NCBI GenBank assembly: GCA_023381615.1
Contig: JAMCQL010000032.1
Location: 1 to 64,000, forward strand
DNA: 64,000 bases
From: Bacteroidota bacterium
Lineage (GTDB): Bacteria; Bacteroidota; Ignavibacteria; Kryptoniales; JAKASW01
Direction of reading: 5' to 3'
Part shown: positions 7,881 through 16,737 of the stretch, piece after piece
Position numbering within the stretch: position 1 is the stretch's first letter
Layout: each line of letters starts with the position of its first letter
Notes under the pieces: model-generated
The model's input: the letters and a program-made list of their open reading frames with translations, nothing else
The model's database searches: none
Told to the model about the DNA's origin: nothing
Translations under genes and position numbers: made by a program

Positions 7881-10223
7881 TCAGAAGTTTTCGGTACTCT
7901 TTCTCAGCGCGAGGCAGGTCTCGTAAAATTCCTGAAGCGACATCGCCTTGACGAATACCAAACCTCTCGTTGCGCGAATTAACGGGCTCGTGTGCTCGTT
8001 AAAATATTCTCTGCCGAGGCAGATCTTCAGCATTTGGTATTGCTGCACTTGAATTCGTTGAGCAAGTTCCGAGAAAGGCCCGTCGTGTTCATAACTCGGG
8101 AACGATGCACCTCTTTGTGAACCGAAGGCGTTGTTGAACGAGTTCTGCAAAACCGTAAACATATTCAGTGAAACCGGAACATAGATGTTGGCTTCTGAAG
8201 GGTGGAACCTGTACCAGATGTTTCTATAACCAATGACTTTTATGTCTGAACGGCCGGATTCCTTCTCGTACATTTTCAAAGCTTCCGCCATTACTTGCAG
8301 AACTTTGTAGTGAGTATCGGGACCGCTTGCTTCAGGGTCTAACGCGACGCCGACAATTGTCGGCTTGACTTTCCTCAGTATGTCGAGAACAGGAAGAACG
8401 TCGCGGTCAATTTTCGGATCTTCCGTGAAAATATCTCCTTTGTAGAAACCGAGTCTTCCTTGGAGAACTGAGTCGCCGTTAAATCCGAAATATCCCCACA
8501 GACATTCGGCTTCCCATTCACGCGTCATTCCTTTGAGACGCTGAATATGCGGCAGATCTTTTTTACCCGGATACTGAGTTGTGAAATAGTTGATAAGCTC
8601 GTCGAGCCTGTGACGCAGATTTTGTATATTGTCATCCTCAAACAAGAATACAAGATTTCGCAGAAGCCGTCTGGCTTCGCCTTCCTCCTTCGTCCGCGAA
8701 TTACTCTCTGCCACGCCATCGAGATATTGCCAAACATCACGGTTCTTCTTCGTTTCATCGTGAATATTGAAGTAACCTTCGTTTATCAAATGATCGAACG
8801 ATCCGTTATCTAAAAACCTTTTTAAAATGTTGAGAAGGTTAAGCATGTACAGATTTGTAACTGCATTGAAGCCGCTTGTCAAAGTCAGAAAGGTGTGTTT
8901 GTTCGAGGCGTCTCGAACATGCCGCACGATGTAAGGAAGGTATCCGAGCATCAGGTCATCGTGGTGCGGCTCGGTATGTAAGAAAGTTTGATTGGGAGAT
9001 GTTGCTCGTCCTGTGTCGATTCTTTCGATCAATTTCTTTTCGATTGACCGGGTAATTTCTTCGTGGCTTTCTTTCCGCTTCTTGAGCAGGTGAGCGCTGA
9101 AGCGATTGCTCTCGAAGTCCCGTGCAGTCAAGTCGCAAACTCTTTTCCTCTTTTCAAGAGCCAGGTTTATAACGATTTTTTCTGCTTGCTCATCCGAGAT
9201 GGATTCCTGTTTCAAAAGCATTTCATATTGTCGTTCCATCAGAAGCTTCGCGGCTCCTCTGGTAAGATAGAATCGAGAATGCGGGAGAGTTTGGAGGACG
9301 GTCGCGGGGTATCTCACATGCATCGCCTGTTGAACTGCGTCTGCAACGACCTGCGCTTTAGCTTCACCGGCGGCCATAATTATTGCGGTGCACAACTTGT
9401 TATACGTGATCGTTCCGAGTCCTATTGTAATGACAAGTCTGTTTCGGGATACTTCGATACCGCCGAGGTCATTTGCCGCCGCGGCTTGTGTTTCGTAATT
9501 AGTTGGAGTAAGACGGGTGGTGGAATTTAGATCTGAGCCGCGGACGTTGAACCCGATGTGCCCATCAGGGCCGATTCCACCGAGGAAGAAACCGATCCCG
9601 CCAAGTCCTCTTATCTTCTCTTCGTATTCAGCGCACCACTGATCGATGTTCTCAAGAACTTCTTTTTGTAATCTCTCCTCGTGAGTTTTTGCTTGTCTGT
9701 AGCGCAGGGACAGATCGACAGTCTGTTCAGGCCAAATGTCGGTAAGTCGTTTCCCTGATGGCAAGCCGATCTTGCTGTTGTCAATTAGAAGAGCTTTTGA
9801 ACGATCGAAACCGAAACCCTGCAAGTAAAACTTATTGACGTAGTAGTAGAAACTATTTTGCTGTTTTGGGTGGATGGGATAAAACTCGTCAATCTGAACG
9901 AAGTTCAAACTCTGGATATCTGGCTTTGATGACGGATCAATTCCATCCTCTTCAAGTTCTTTCTTTACCGGAGACTCGTTCCAGTGAGTGACGAAGTGTG
10001 TTACCCATTTTATGAAATGCTCCGGAGTTTTTCCTGTAGGCAGAGAGACGACCCCGCCGGGATTTTTCTGCGCCCATTCGATAAACTTTAAGGCAGTCAC
10101 TTTTCCAAGTGCGGGGAAATTGTCTACAATAATTACTCCGACCTTTTCTGTGGGAGCATACTGAAGCTTCAGCCCTGATTTTTCAATCGCCGTTTGTTCG
10201 ACTTTGGAAGCGGTAGTTTTCAT
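7881..10223 (-). CDS. NagB-like/PIG-L deacetylase-like fusion protein
   Basis: 780 residues. The N-terminal third to half is a glucosamine-6-phosphate deaminase/isomerase fold: VVSLPTGKTPEHF sugar-phosphate loop, FVQIDEFYPI (Asp general base region), GGIGPDGHIGFN and TIGLGTI. The C-terminal half holds a PIG-L/LmbE-type zinc motif, TEPHHDDLMLG near residue 417, and a later DPEASGPDTHYK that can supply the third ligand. Similar long NagB forms occur in Bacteroidetes. The usual NagB FNEP motif reads FNVR, so the catalytic Glu is replaced and the first domain may not deaminate. Likely acts on N-acetylglucosamine or its phosphate, removing acetyl and/or amino groups; inference. Transcribed away from the second nagB at 10523. 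Confidence 0.8.
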   Translation of the reverse strand: MKTTASKVEQTAIEKSGLKLQYAPTEKVGVIIVDNFPALGKVTALKFIEWAQKNPGGVVSLPTGKTPEHFIKWVTHFVTHWNESPVKKELEEDGIDPSSKPDIQSLNFVQIDEFYPIHPKQQNSFYYYVNKFYLQGFGFDRSKALLIDNSKIGLPSGKRLTDIWPEQTVDLSLRYRQAKTHEERLQKEVLENIDQWCAEYEEKIRGLGGIGFFLGGIGPDGHIGFNVRGSDLNSTTRLTPTNYETQAAAANDLGGIEVSRNRLVITIGLGTITYNKLCTAIIMAAGEAKAQVVADAVQQAMHVRYPATVLQTLPHSRFYLTRGAAKLLMERQYEMLLKQESISDEQAEKIVINLALEKRKRVCDLTARDFESNRFSAHLLKKRKESHEEITRSIEKKLIERIDTGRATSPNQTFLHTEPHHDDLMLGYLPYIVRHVRDASNKHTFLTLTSGFNAVTNLYMLNLLNILKRFLDNGSFDHLINEGYFNIHDETKKNRDVWQYLDGVAESNSRTKEEGEARRLLRNLVFLFEDDNIQNLRHRLDELINYFTTQYPGKKDLPHIQRLKGMTREWEAECLWGYFGFNGDSVLQGRLGFYKGDIFTEDPKIDRDVLPVLDILRKVKPTIVGVALDPEASGPDTHYKVLQVMAEALKMYEKESGRSDIKVIGYRNIWYRFHPSEANIYVPVSLNMFTVLQNSFNNAFGSQRGASFPSYEHDGPFSELAQRIQVQQYQMLKICLGREYFNEHTSPLIRATRGLVFVKAMSLQEFYETCLALRKSTENF

Positions 10224-10522
10224 CTTTATTGTGAACCTTTATGGTTGTTAAGAATTTGTTCTTGAATTTCTCTATTAGAAGTTAAGTAAAATTTCGTGTG
10301 TCTTACAAGAATTATTGATAATTCTGTTGCGAAAGATCTATGCAAATGACTATTTCTTCGGTTATGGCTTTGAAGTGTCTTCGTCTCTCTAAGCTTCAGG
10401 CGTCGGTGAGCTTGTCTTTTAGAAAGGCCTAAGTTAGATTGGCATAAGGTTTTTTAGAGAGTGTCGGCGATCTGTTTCTCTAAAATAAAACCACGAAAAT
10501 AATTAAATGAAAGGAAACCCAA
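10224..10522. other. Divergent intergenic region between two nagB-type genes
   Basis: 299 bases that must hold both promoters. I see AT-rich sequence and a ribosome site gaaagg (10510-10515) for the rightward gene, but no operator, riboswitch or clear -35/-10 pair that I can defend. Confidence 0.4.
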
Positions 10523-11305
10523 ATGTTGGTCGTTGTACACAGCAACTACGAAGCGATGAGCAAGAAAGCCGCGGAGATTGTAGCCTCGCGGATAAGACGA
10601 AAACCAAATTTAGTGCTTGGGCTTGCCACAGGCAGCACGCCGCTTGGACTTTACAAAGAATTAATCAGACTCCATAAGAACGACGGATTGGATTTTTCCA
10701 AAGTGGTAACATTCAATCTTGACGAGTACGTCGGTTTGGCGCCGGAGCATGACCAGAGTTACCATTACTTTATGTGGGAAAACTTGTTTAAACACATCAA
10801 TGTAAACCCGTCTAACATACATGTCCCGCAAGGCATGTTTGGTGATTTGAAAATTTCGCCGTTCGAAACGGATCCGAAGATCGAGCAGTTCTGTACCTGG
10901 TACGAAGATGAGATCAAAAAGTACGGCGGTGTCGATATACAGATTTTGGGCATTGGCGGGAACGGACACATCGCTTTCAATGAGCCGGGGTCTTCGATCG
11001 GATCGCGCACCCGGATCAAAACTCTGACTGAGAAAACAGTAAAGGACAACGCAAGATTCTTCAAGAGCAAGGACGAAGTTCCACGATATGCGATCACGAT
11101 GGGCATCGGAACTATAATGGAATCAAAAGAATTGCTTTTGCTTGCGAACAGCGCAGGGAAAGCAGATGCAGTGAAGTCTGCCGTTGAGGGATCGATAACG
11201 GCAATGTGTCCCGCTTCGGTCTTGCAACTGCACCGGAAAGCAATTCTCGTTGCGGACAAAGAAGCGGCTTCCAAACTCGCATCCGAGTTCGTTACTTACG
11301 GTTGA
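10523..11305 (+). CDS. nagB: Glucosamine-6-phosphate deaminase
   Basis: 260 residues, normal length. Converts glucosamine 6-phosphate to fructose 6-phosphate and ammonia in the cytoplasm. GLATGSTPLGLY (phosphate loop), TFNLDEYVGL, GIGGNGHIAFNEPGSS with the catalytic His and Glu in place, and ITMGIGTIME are all intact, unlike in the divergent fusion protein upstream. With the alternative GlmU gene 370 bases downstream it forms an amino-sugar salvage and re-synthesis neighbourhood. Confidence 0.96.
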   Translation: MLVVVHSNYEAMSKKAAEIVASRIRRKPNLVLGLATGSTPLGLYKELIRLHKNDGLDFSKVVTFNLDEYVGLAPEHDQSYHYFMWENLFKHINVNPSNIHVPQGMFGDLKISPFETDPKIEQFCTWYEDEIKKYGGVDIQILGIGGNGHIAFNEPGSSIGSRTRIKTLTEKTVKDNARFFKSKDEVPRYAITMGIGTIMESKELLLLANSAGKADAVKSAVEGSITAMCPASVLQLHRKAILVADKEAASKLASEFVTYG

Positions 11306-11675
11306 TCGAAGATGGTGCCACTTCTAAGGAATAATATTGTGTTTTTAGGATAACTATTGATTCAACTAACCCCCTGCGTTCCACACAACGGGATGCGTCC
11401 CCCTTCTCAAGAGGGACAAAAAAGTGATACGCGCCCAACCTTTCCCCTTCTTAACAAGGAGAGCCTGCCCCGACCTATCGGGGGGATAAAGCCGACGGCT
11501 CGGCTCGTCGAGGGGAGGTCAGTTCTATTAATTGAATGCCTTCACCTCAAAACGCAATCTTGATTATTTGAAATGGCAATAGATTACTCCGGAAGACCGA
11601 ATTTGTGTGCACAAATCCATCTCACAAGATTTGGAATAGAATCATTTTCTTAAACTTTAATCCAAAGGACTAACC
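11306..11675. repeat. Intergenic region with GC-rich palindromic repeats
   Basis: Contains imperfect hairpins of the ccccttct..agaagggg type (11400-11470), ccccgacctatcgggggg and gacggctcggctcgtcgagg (11468-11515). These belong to the same style of dispersed repeats as at 22110-22200 and 33300-33550. No gene is apparent. Confidence 0.5.
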
Positions 11676-12953
11676 GTGAATATCTGCATATTCGAAGATG
11701 ATCGGTATAGAAAGTTTATTCCTCTCGCGCATTTCCGTCCTGTCTACGATCTGAAATGCGGCATGGCCACTTTGTCGGAAAAAATTCTGCGAAACTTTGA
11801 CCATCCGACGGTGATCTTGCATTCGAGAGACTATCTTACAGGTGTGCTCAAAGAAAGATATCCGAATTGGTCGGTGAACGAGATTCCATCCGATGCCAAA
11901 ACCGTCCTCTTCATCAATGGGAGATTACTGCTTGACAAAAATGACGCGCGGAGATTTGAGTTCACCGGGAAAGATGTTGTTTACACCAAATCGAACACGG
12001 TTGTTGCCGCTTGGTTGTCATCGAATAATTTGAGCGCCATCAGCAGATCATTCTCCACAAAACCGCTTGCTCTTGAGGGCTTGACTAATATCGAGAGACA
12101 AGAACTTCCTGACGTAAAGTTAATTGAATTTCCCTGGGATCTTGTTACCAACAACGGTGCTCAATTAACAGAAGACTTTAAGATCGTTACCGGTGGAACT
12201 CCACGAATAGATGGAAAAGTGTACGATGGTGTGCATCTCATGAACAAGTCTCAAATCCACATCTCTGAGGGCGCGAAAATTAAACCGGGTGTTGTGCTCG
12301 ATGCAGAGGAAGGGCCGATTTATATTGGGAAGAACGTTAAGGTCATGCCGAATGCAGTCATACAAGGTCCCGCGTTTATCGGCGACAACAGCCTGATAAA
12401 AGTCGGCGCAAAAGTCTACGAGAACACAACTATCGGAGAAACATGCAAGGTCGGCGGGGAAGTTGAGGAATCGATCGTCCATGCTTATTCAAACAAGCAG
12501 CACGAAGGATTCATCGGACATGCTTATTTGGGAGAATGGGTGAATATCGGTGCCGACTCGAATAACAGCGATTTGAAAAACGACTATGGCACAGTCAAAG
12601 TGTACAATGACAATGAATTAGTGGATACCGGTTCACAGTTTGTCGGCTTGACAATGGGCGACCACTCGAAATGCGGAATCAACTCGATGTTCAACACGGG
12701 AACAGTTGTCGGCGCCTGCTGTAATGTTTACGGTGCAGGGTTGCCCCCGAAATATATTCCTTCCTTTTCATGGGGCGGAGCATCAGAAGGGTTTGAGACC
12801 TACAAACTTGGGAAAGCCATCGAAGTTGCTCGGAGGGTGATGGCACGCCGAAAGATAATACTCAGTAACGCAACCGAGCAGCTCTTTAAGAAAGTTTTTG
12901 AGTTGACTGAAAAGCAGAGGGCGATTGCCGGCATTCGTCCCGAAACCGAATAA
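11676..12953 (+). CDS. Alternative GlmU-type sugar nucleotidyltransferase/acetyltransferase
   Basis: 425 residues. An N-terminal half with FEDDRYRKFIPLAHFRPVYDLKCG replaces the classic GlmU nucleotidyltransferase start, and the C-terminal half is a left-handed beta-helix (hexapeptide repeats such as IYIGKNVKVMPNAVIQGPAFIGDNSLIKVG, about residues 200-370). This is the pattern of the Bacteroidetes alternative GlmU family (UDP-GlcNAc diphosphorylase/glucosamine-1-phosphate N-acetyltransferase), which would make UDP-GlcNAc for peptidoglycan and LPS. The enzyme activity is a family inference. Genomic position next to nagB supports an amino-sugar role. Confidence 0.85.
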   Translation: MNICIFEDDRYRKFIPLAHFRPVYDLKCGMATLSEKILRNFDHPTVILHSRDYLTGVLKERYPNWSVNEIPSDAKTVLFINGRLLLDKNDARRFEFTGKDVVYTKSNTVVAAWLSSNNLSAISRSFSTKPLALEGLTNIERQELPDVKLIEFPWDLVTNNGAQLTEDFKIVTGGTPRIDGKVYDGVHLMNKSQIHISEGAKIKPGVVLDAEEGPIYIGKNVKVMPNAVIQGPAFIGDNSLIKVGAKVYENTTIGETCKVGGEVEESIVHAYSNKQHEGFIGHAYLGEWVNIGADSNNSDLKNDYGTVKVYNDNELVDTGSQFVGLTMGDHSKCGINSMFNTGTVVGACCNVYGAGLPPKYIPSFSWGGASEGFETYKLGKAIEVARRVMARRKIILSNATEQLFKKVFELTEKQRAIAGIRPETE

Positions 12954-13052
12954 GATTCACATTCGGAATCGCTGCTCGACAAAATTGAAATTCTAATGGG
13001 TTACATCGTCAGCACGAAGTTCTTAAATTGTGATTAGAAATTGAGAGGTAAA

Positions 13053-14420
13053 TTGAGACAGAAAGAATTCATTCGCATCGCCTCAGGACAAGGTTACTGG
13101 GGTGACCTTCCGCAAGCGCCGTATTGGCAAGTGAGCAAAGGTCAGACCGACTATTTAGTGATGGATTATCTTGCCGAAGTAACGATGTCGATTCTTCAAA
13201 AACAAAAGTCGCGGGACCCAAAACTTGGTTATGCAAAAGATTTGCTTTCGGTAATCGAAAAAATTCTTCCGCTTGTCGTCGAAAAAAATATCAAGGTTAT
13301 AACAAATGGCGGCGGAGTCAATCCTCAAGCTTGCCGCGACGCAATTTTCGAAATCGCGAAGAAGGCTGGCGTGAAAGGACTCAAGATCGGGGTGGTTTAT
13401 GGAGACGACATTTATGGTCGTATCGACGAACTGCTGGGCAGCGGTATTGATTTGAAAAACATGGATACGGGCGACAGTCTGAGAACGGTACGAGATCGCT
13501 TGCAGAGCGCAAACGTGTATTTTGGCGCTTTCCCGATCGCCGAGGCATTGAGGCAAGGCGCTCAAATTGTTTTGACGGGAAGAGCCACTGACACCGGTTT
13601 GACACTCGCACCGATGATTTATGAATTTGGATGGAATGAACAAGAATTTGATAAGCTCGCTGCCGGGATCATCGCCGGTCACATTCTCGAATGCGGCGGA
13701 CAATCATCGGGCGGAAATTATCTGAAAGATTGGAAGAACGTCCCGGACTTGGCAAACATCGGCTTTCCAATCGCGGAAGCTTATCCCGATGCGACGATTT
13801 ATATTACCAAGCATAATGGCACCGGCGGACTTGTTTCTGTCGACACGATAAAAGAACAACTGCTTTACGAGATCGGAGATCCGAGAGAATATATCACACC
13901 GGAAGTTATCGCGGACTTTACGAGTGTAAAATTGGAATCGGCCGGCGACAACAGAGTGAAAGTCTTCGACATAAAAGGAAAACCGCCAACTGAATTTTAT
14001 AAAGTGTCCATGGCATATTCCGATGGATACTATGCAATTGGCACTTTGACTTACGGCTGGCCCGATGCGTTGGAGAAAGCGCAAGCCGCTGACAAAATTA
14101 TGCGACAGCGGTTGAAAAATCTCGGGTTTGAATACGACGAATTTCATACGGAGTTCCTCGGATACAATTCGTGCCACGGTCCACTGAGTCCGGTGACTTC
14201 GGAATTGAATGAGGTGGTCTTGAGAGTCGCGGTCAGGGGCAATGACCATGACGCAGTCGATGCTTTCGGAAGGCAGCTTGTTCCGCTTGTGTTGACCGGC
14301 CCGCCGACTGTTACAGGTTTTGGCGGCGGTCGTCCGAAACCTCAGGATGTCGTGGCATACTGGCCGTCTCTAATTTCGAAAACGGCGGTCAAACCCATCG
14401 TGGAAGTTACTCAGATCTAA
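13053..14420 (+). CDS. Acyclic terpene utilisation AtuA-like protein (DUF1446)
   Basis: 455 residues from TTG at 13053, which follows tgagagg (13042-13048); another TTG at 13041 would overlap that ribosome site. The start RIASGQGYWGD, then VITNGGGVNPQACRDAI, VLTGRATDTGLTLAPMIYEFGW and GGGRPKPQDVVAYWPSL identify the AtuA/DUF1446 family. In Pseudomonas, AtuA belongs to the citronellol/geraniol degradation cluster, but the biochemical role is not established, and no other atu gene is present here. Followed by a small partner gene, the split arrangement found where the C-terminal domain is a separate protein. Confidence 0.85.
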   Translation: MRQKEFIRIASGQGYWGDLPQAPYWQVSKGQTDYLVMDYLAEVTMSILQKQKSRDPKLGYAKDLLSVIEKILPLVVEKNIKVITNGGGVNPQACRDAIFEIAKKAGVKGLKIGVVYGDDIYGRIDELLGSGIDLKNMDTGDSLRTVRDRLQSANVYFGAFPIAEALRQGAQIVLTGRATDTGLTLAPMIYEFGWNEQEFDKLAAGIIAGHILECGGQSSGGNYLKDWKNVPDLANIGFPIAEAYPDATIYITKHNGTGGLVSVDTIKEQLLYEIGDPREYITPEVIADFTSVKLESAGDNRVKVFDIKGKPPTEFYKVSMAYSDGYYAIGTLTYGWPDALEKAQAADKIMRQRLKNLGFEYDEFHTEFLGYNSCHGPLSPVTSELNEVVLRVAVRGNDHDAVDAFGRQLVPLVLTGPPTVTGFGGGRPKPQDVVAYWPSLISKTAVKPIVEVTQI

Positions 14421-14421
14421 A

Positions 14422-14449
14422 TGTTGAATCCGCCAACGATCTTTGGCGG
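14422..14449 (+). other. Intercistronic hairpin in the AtuA pair
   Basis: tgaatccgcca (14423-14433) and tggcggattca (14440-14450) form a perfect stem of about 11 pairs with a short loop, just after the AtuA-like stop and before the small partner gene. There is no T-run, so an mRNA processing or partial-termination role is more likely than full termination. Confidence 0.5.
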
Positions 14450-14474
14450 ATTCATCGAAAGGAATTTTGTTGAA

Positions 14475-14810
14475 ATGAAAAAGGTTCAATTGCTTAAACT
14501 TGCTCATGCCCGGAGCGGGGACAAGGGAGATGCATCGAACGTTGGTTTGATTGCGCGTAAGCCGGAATATTATCCCATCCTGAAAGAAAAAGTGACCGCC
14601 GATGTTGTGAAGAAGCATTTCACCGGAATATGCAAAGGGAAAGTTGAGCGCTTCGAGCTGCCGAATCTGTATGCTTTGAATTTTCTTTTGCACGAGGCTC
14701 TTGGAGGCGGGGGAACGGTGTCGCTTCGGAATGATGCACAAGGGAAAACGATGAGCACCGCGCTGCTGAGACTCGAGATCGATGTGCCGGACGAACTTGT
14801 CATTGAGTAG
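14475..14810 (+). CDS. AtuA-related small protein
   Basis: 111 residues from ATG at 14475; an in-frame ATG at 14421 would have to be read through the intercistronic hairpin and encodes non-conserved residues. KLAHARSGDKGDASNVGLIAR is the hallmark of the C-terminal AtuA-related domain that accompanies DUF1446 proteins either fused or as the next gene. Function unknown; expected to form a complex with the preceding product. Confidence 0.8.
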   Translation: MKKVQLLKLAHARSGDKGDASNVGLIARKPEYYPILKEKVTADVVKKHFTGICKGKVERFELPNLYALNFLLHEALGGGGTVSLRNDAQGKTMSTALLRLEIDVPDELVIE

Positions 14811-14820
14811 GGATGAGTTT

Positions 14821-14993
14821 CTAAGCTCCAAACAAATCCTAAATCCGAAATTCTAAACCCTGAACAAACTCAAATGACCAAAGTTCCAAATTCAAAAATT
14901 CTGTCGGATTGTCGCTTCGTCCTCCTTTGAGAATTTGAGTCTTGAAGATTTTGATTTTCTTCTGTGTTTGGAATTTGAGGTTCGGAATTTTCT
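14821..14993. repeat. AT-rich imperfect inverted repeat
   Basis: Left arm (14821-14900) is built of caaatcctaaatccgaaatt-type units; right arm (14930-14993) of gaatttgaggttcggaatttt-type units, its rough reverse complement. Same family as 38496-38637. It separates convergent genes. Confidence 0.5.
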
Positions 14994-14994
14994 C

Positions 14995-15501
14995 TTAGTC
15001 TTGCTTTGCCCTTTGCTTTTGTATGAATGCGCTCGTTAGAAGTGCACCGAAAATTGTGAAGATTGAATACACAACAACAATCATGAAGAAGCTCACGAGC
15101 GTGTCAAGCAAAGCCGGCCGCTTGGCCGCCGCTATAGCTTGACTCAGCTGGCTCATGATATCCGGAGGGATCTGCATACCACCGAGCATTCTCTTCATTA
15201 GATTTTCCAACATTCTAAACTTAACGTCAGCTATTAACGGACCGATTGTGATATTGAGAACGGTCTCAAAACCTGCCGCGAAAATCCCAGTCCAAAGGCC
15301 GAGATAAAAACCGTCAATGTTCATTATGGTCTGGCCTTCGGGTAAATCCATTCTATAAAAGAGTACCGCCAGTACGCCGCCGAACAGAAGTCCGGCACAG
15401 CAGAAACAATTCACAAGATTTAACCCCGGCGCAAAATTTATGATTGACAAAATAAGTCCCGCGAACAACGCGGGTCGGAAGTAAGCTGAATTATTCTTCA
15501 T
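14995..15501 (-). CDS. Hypothetical four-helix membrane protein
   Basis: 168 residues with about three to four hydrophobic segments (residues 10-32, 36-50, 68-88 and 138-160). The middle carries an amphipathic stretch RMLENLMKRMLGGMQIPPDIMSQLSQAIAAAKRP. A CCAG pair of cysteines lies in the second helix. I do not recognise a named family. It overlaps the upstream DUF2085 gene by 11 bases and ends the thrC-lysC-argC-argB minus-strand operon, so it is co-transcribed with amino-acid biosynthesis, probably by position only. Confidence 0.6.
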   Translation of the reverse strand: MKNNSAYFRPALFAGLILSIINFAPGLNLVNCFCCAGLLFGGVLAVLFYRMDLPEGQTIMNIDGFYLGLWTGIFAAGFETVLNITIGPLIADVKFRMLENLMKRMLGGMQIPPDIMSQLSQAIAAAKRPALLDTLVSFFMIVVVYSIFTIFGALLTSAFIQKQRAKQD

Positions 15502-15973
15502 GCTGTAAAAGCCCTTTTGTTTTAAATTCTTTCAACAGAGAAATCCAGACAGGGACGACGAAGAACGCCAATGAAATCCCGAGCACTCCGCCTGTAATTG
15601 AACGAGATAAAAATGTGTTGCGAGCGATGGTTGTGTAATCGAGACTGAAATCCGCAACAAGTGCAATGAGGGGAATTGCGAAAAAAATCAATTTTGGTAT
15701 TTCAATGTTTCGCATTGGTCTGAAAAACGGATACAGAATCAGTCCGAAAGTGAAGCCGTAATATATTGACGCGCATCTTGAGCAGACGGCAAGTTTGTAA
15801 CCGAATATATGGAAACTCCTCGAATCTAATTGATCACAGACGGGACTGAAGAATCGGTACAGCAAATCCGCGTTGATTCCGAGATGTAATAAGATTGGCG
15901 GGAATGTGAAAAGAAGATCGTAAACCAAAGCCAGAAACAGTAAAATCAAATAGGACTTAGTTTCTGTTCTCAA
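15491..15973 (-). CDS. DUF2085 membrane protein
   Basis: 160 residues with four predicted membrane segments. The motif CDQLDSRSFHIFGYKLAVCSRC (positions about 46-67, split CDQ..SRSF..CSRC) is the DUF2085 signature, a C-x-Q-x-x-SRSF then CSRC pattern that suggests a metal or cofactor site at the membrane face. Function unknown. Overlaps argB by four bases. Confidence 0.8.
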   Translation of the reverse strand: MRTETKSYLILLFLALVYDLLFTFPPILLHLGINADLLYRFFSPVCDQLDSRSFHIFGYKLAVCSRCASIYYGFTFGLILYPFFRPMRNIEIPKLIFFAIPLIALVADFSLDYTTIARNTFLSRSITGGVLGISLAFFVVPVWISLLKEFKTKGLLQHEE

Positions 15974-16737
15974 GCTATCACCTGCGTCCCTGCTGTTTGT
16001 CCTGAAACTATTTGCGATGCGCCATCGGCATCGGTAATAAAAGCAATCCGCGCTCCGTCTTTCACGGCACGCAGTGCGGCCTCAATTTTTGGCACCATTC
16101 CTCCGGTAATAACGCCGCTCCGCTTCAAATCTTCAAATTCGCTTTCGCGCAATGCTGCTATTAGACTCCCGTTGTTGATTACGCCGGGAACATTCGATAG
16201 GAATATAGTCAATTCGGACCTAAGAGAGGAAGCTACCGCCGCGGTTGCATAATCGGCGTTCACGTTCAGAGCGCCCCCGGATTCCTTGTCCGAGCTTATC
16301 GGCGAAAGTACAACTGCGAATTTGTCCATCAAATTTTCGAGAACCGAAGTGTTTACACTCGCGACTCCTCCGACAAGCCCGATGTCTTCTCCCTCGCGTT
16401 TTATTTTCTCCGCTGTTAGAATCCTTCCGTCAACGCCGCTCAAACCAATTGCATCCACTCCAGTTTGTTGAAGAGAACGCACTAATCGCTTGTTGATTGA
16501 TCCTGAGAGCATCATCTCCACGGCTTCGAGGCTCTGAGGATCAGTGTATCTCATCCCCTTCACGAATTGGGTTTCAAGTCCTAATCTGTTTAATAGCCTC
16601 GTTATTTCCTTTCCGCCGCCATGGACGAGAATAACTTGATGATTCTTGTTTCGAATTTCTGCAACGAGACGTGAGACTTTTTCTAGGAAGTTCGAGTCGT
16701 CGATTTCATTGCCGCCAATCTTTAGCACTATTTTCAA
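15970..16737 (-). CDS. argB: Acetylglutamate kinase
   Basis: 255 residues. Amino-acid kinase fold: KIGGNEI at the start, VHGGGKEITRLL phosphate-binding loop, GLSGVDG, ALNVNADYATAAVA nucleotide/substrate region and ITGGMVPKIEAAL near the end, which is the ArgB hallmark. Phosphorylates N-acetylglutamate in the cyclic or linear arginine pathway. GLSGVDG in place of the usual GKDG is also seen in the LysZ branch, but no LysW carrier gene is present, so ArgB is preferred. Overlaps argC by four bases. Confidence 0.88.
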   Translation of the reverse strand: MKIVLKIGGNEIDDSNFLEKVSRLVAEIRNKNHQVILVHGGGKEITRLLNRLGLETQFVKGMRYTDPQSLEAVEMMLSGSINKRLVRSLQQTGVDAIGLSGVDGRILTAEKIKREGEDIGLVGGVASVNTSVLENLMDKFAVVLSPISSDKESGGALNVNADYATAAVASSLRSELTIFLSNVPGVINNGSLIAALRESEFEDLKRSGVITGGMVPKIEAALRAVKDGARIAFITDADGASQIVSGQTAGTQVIA

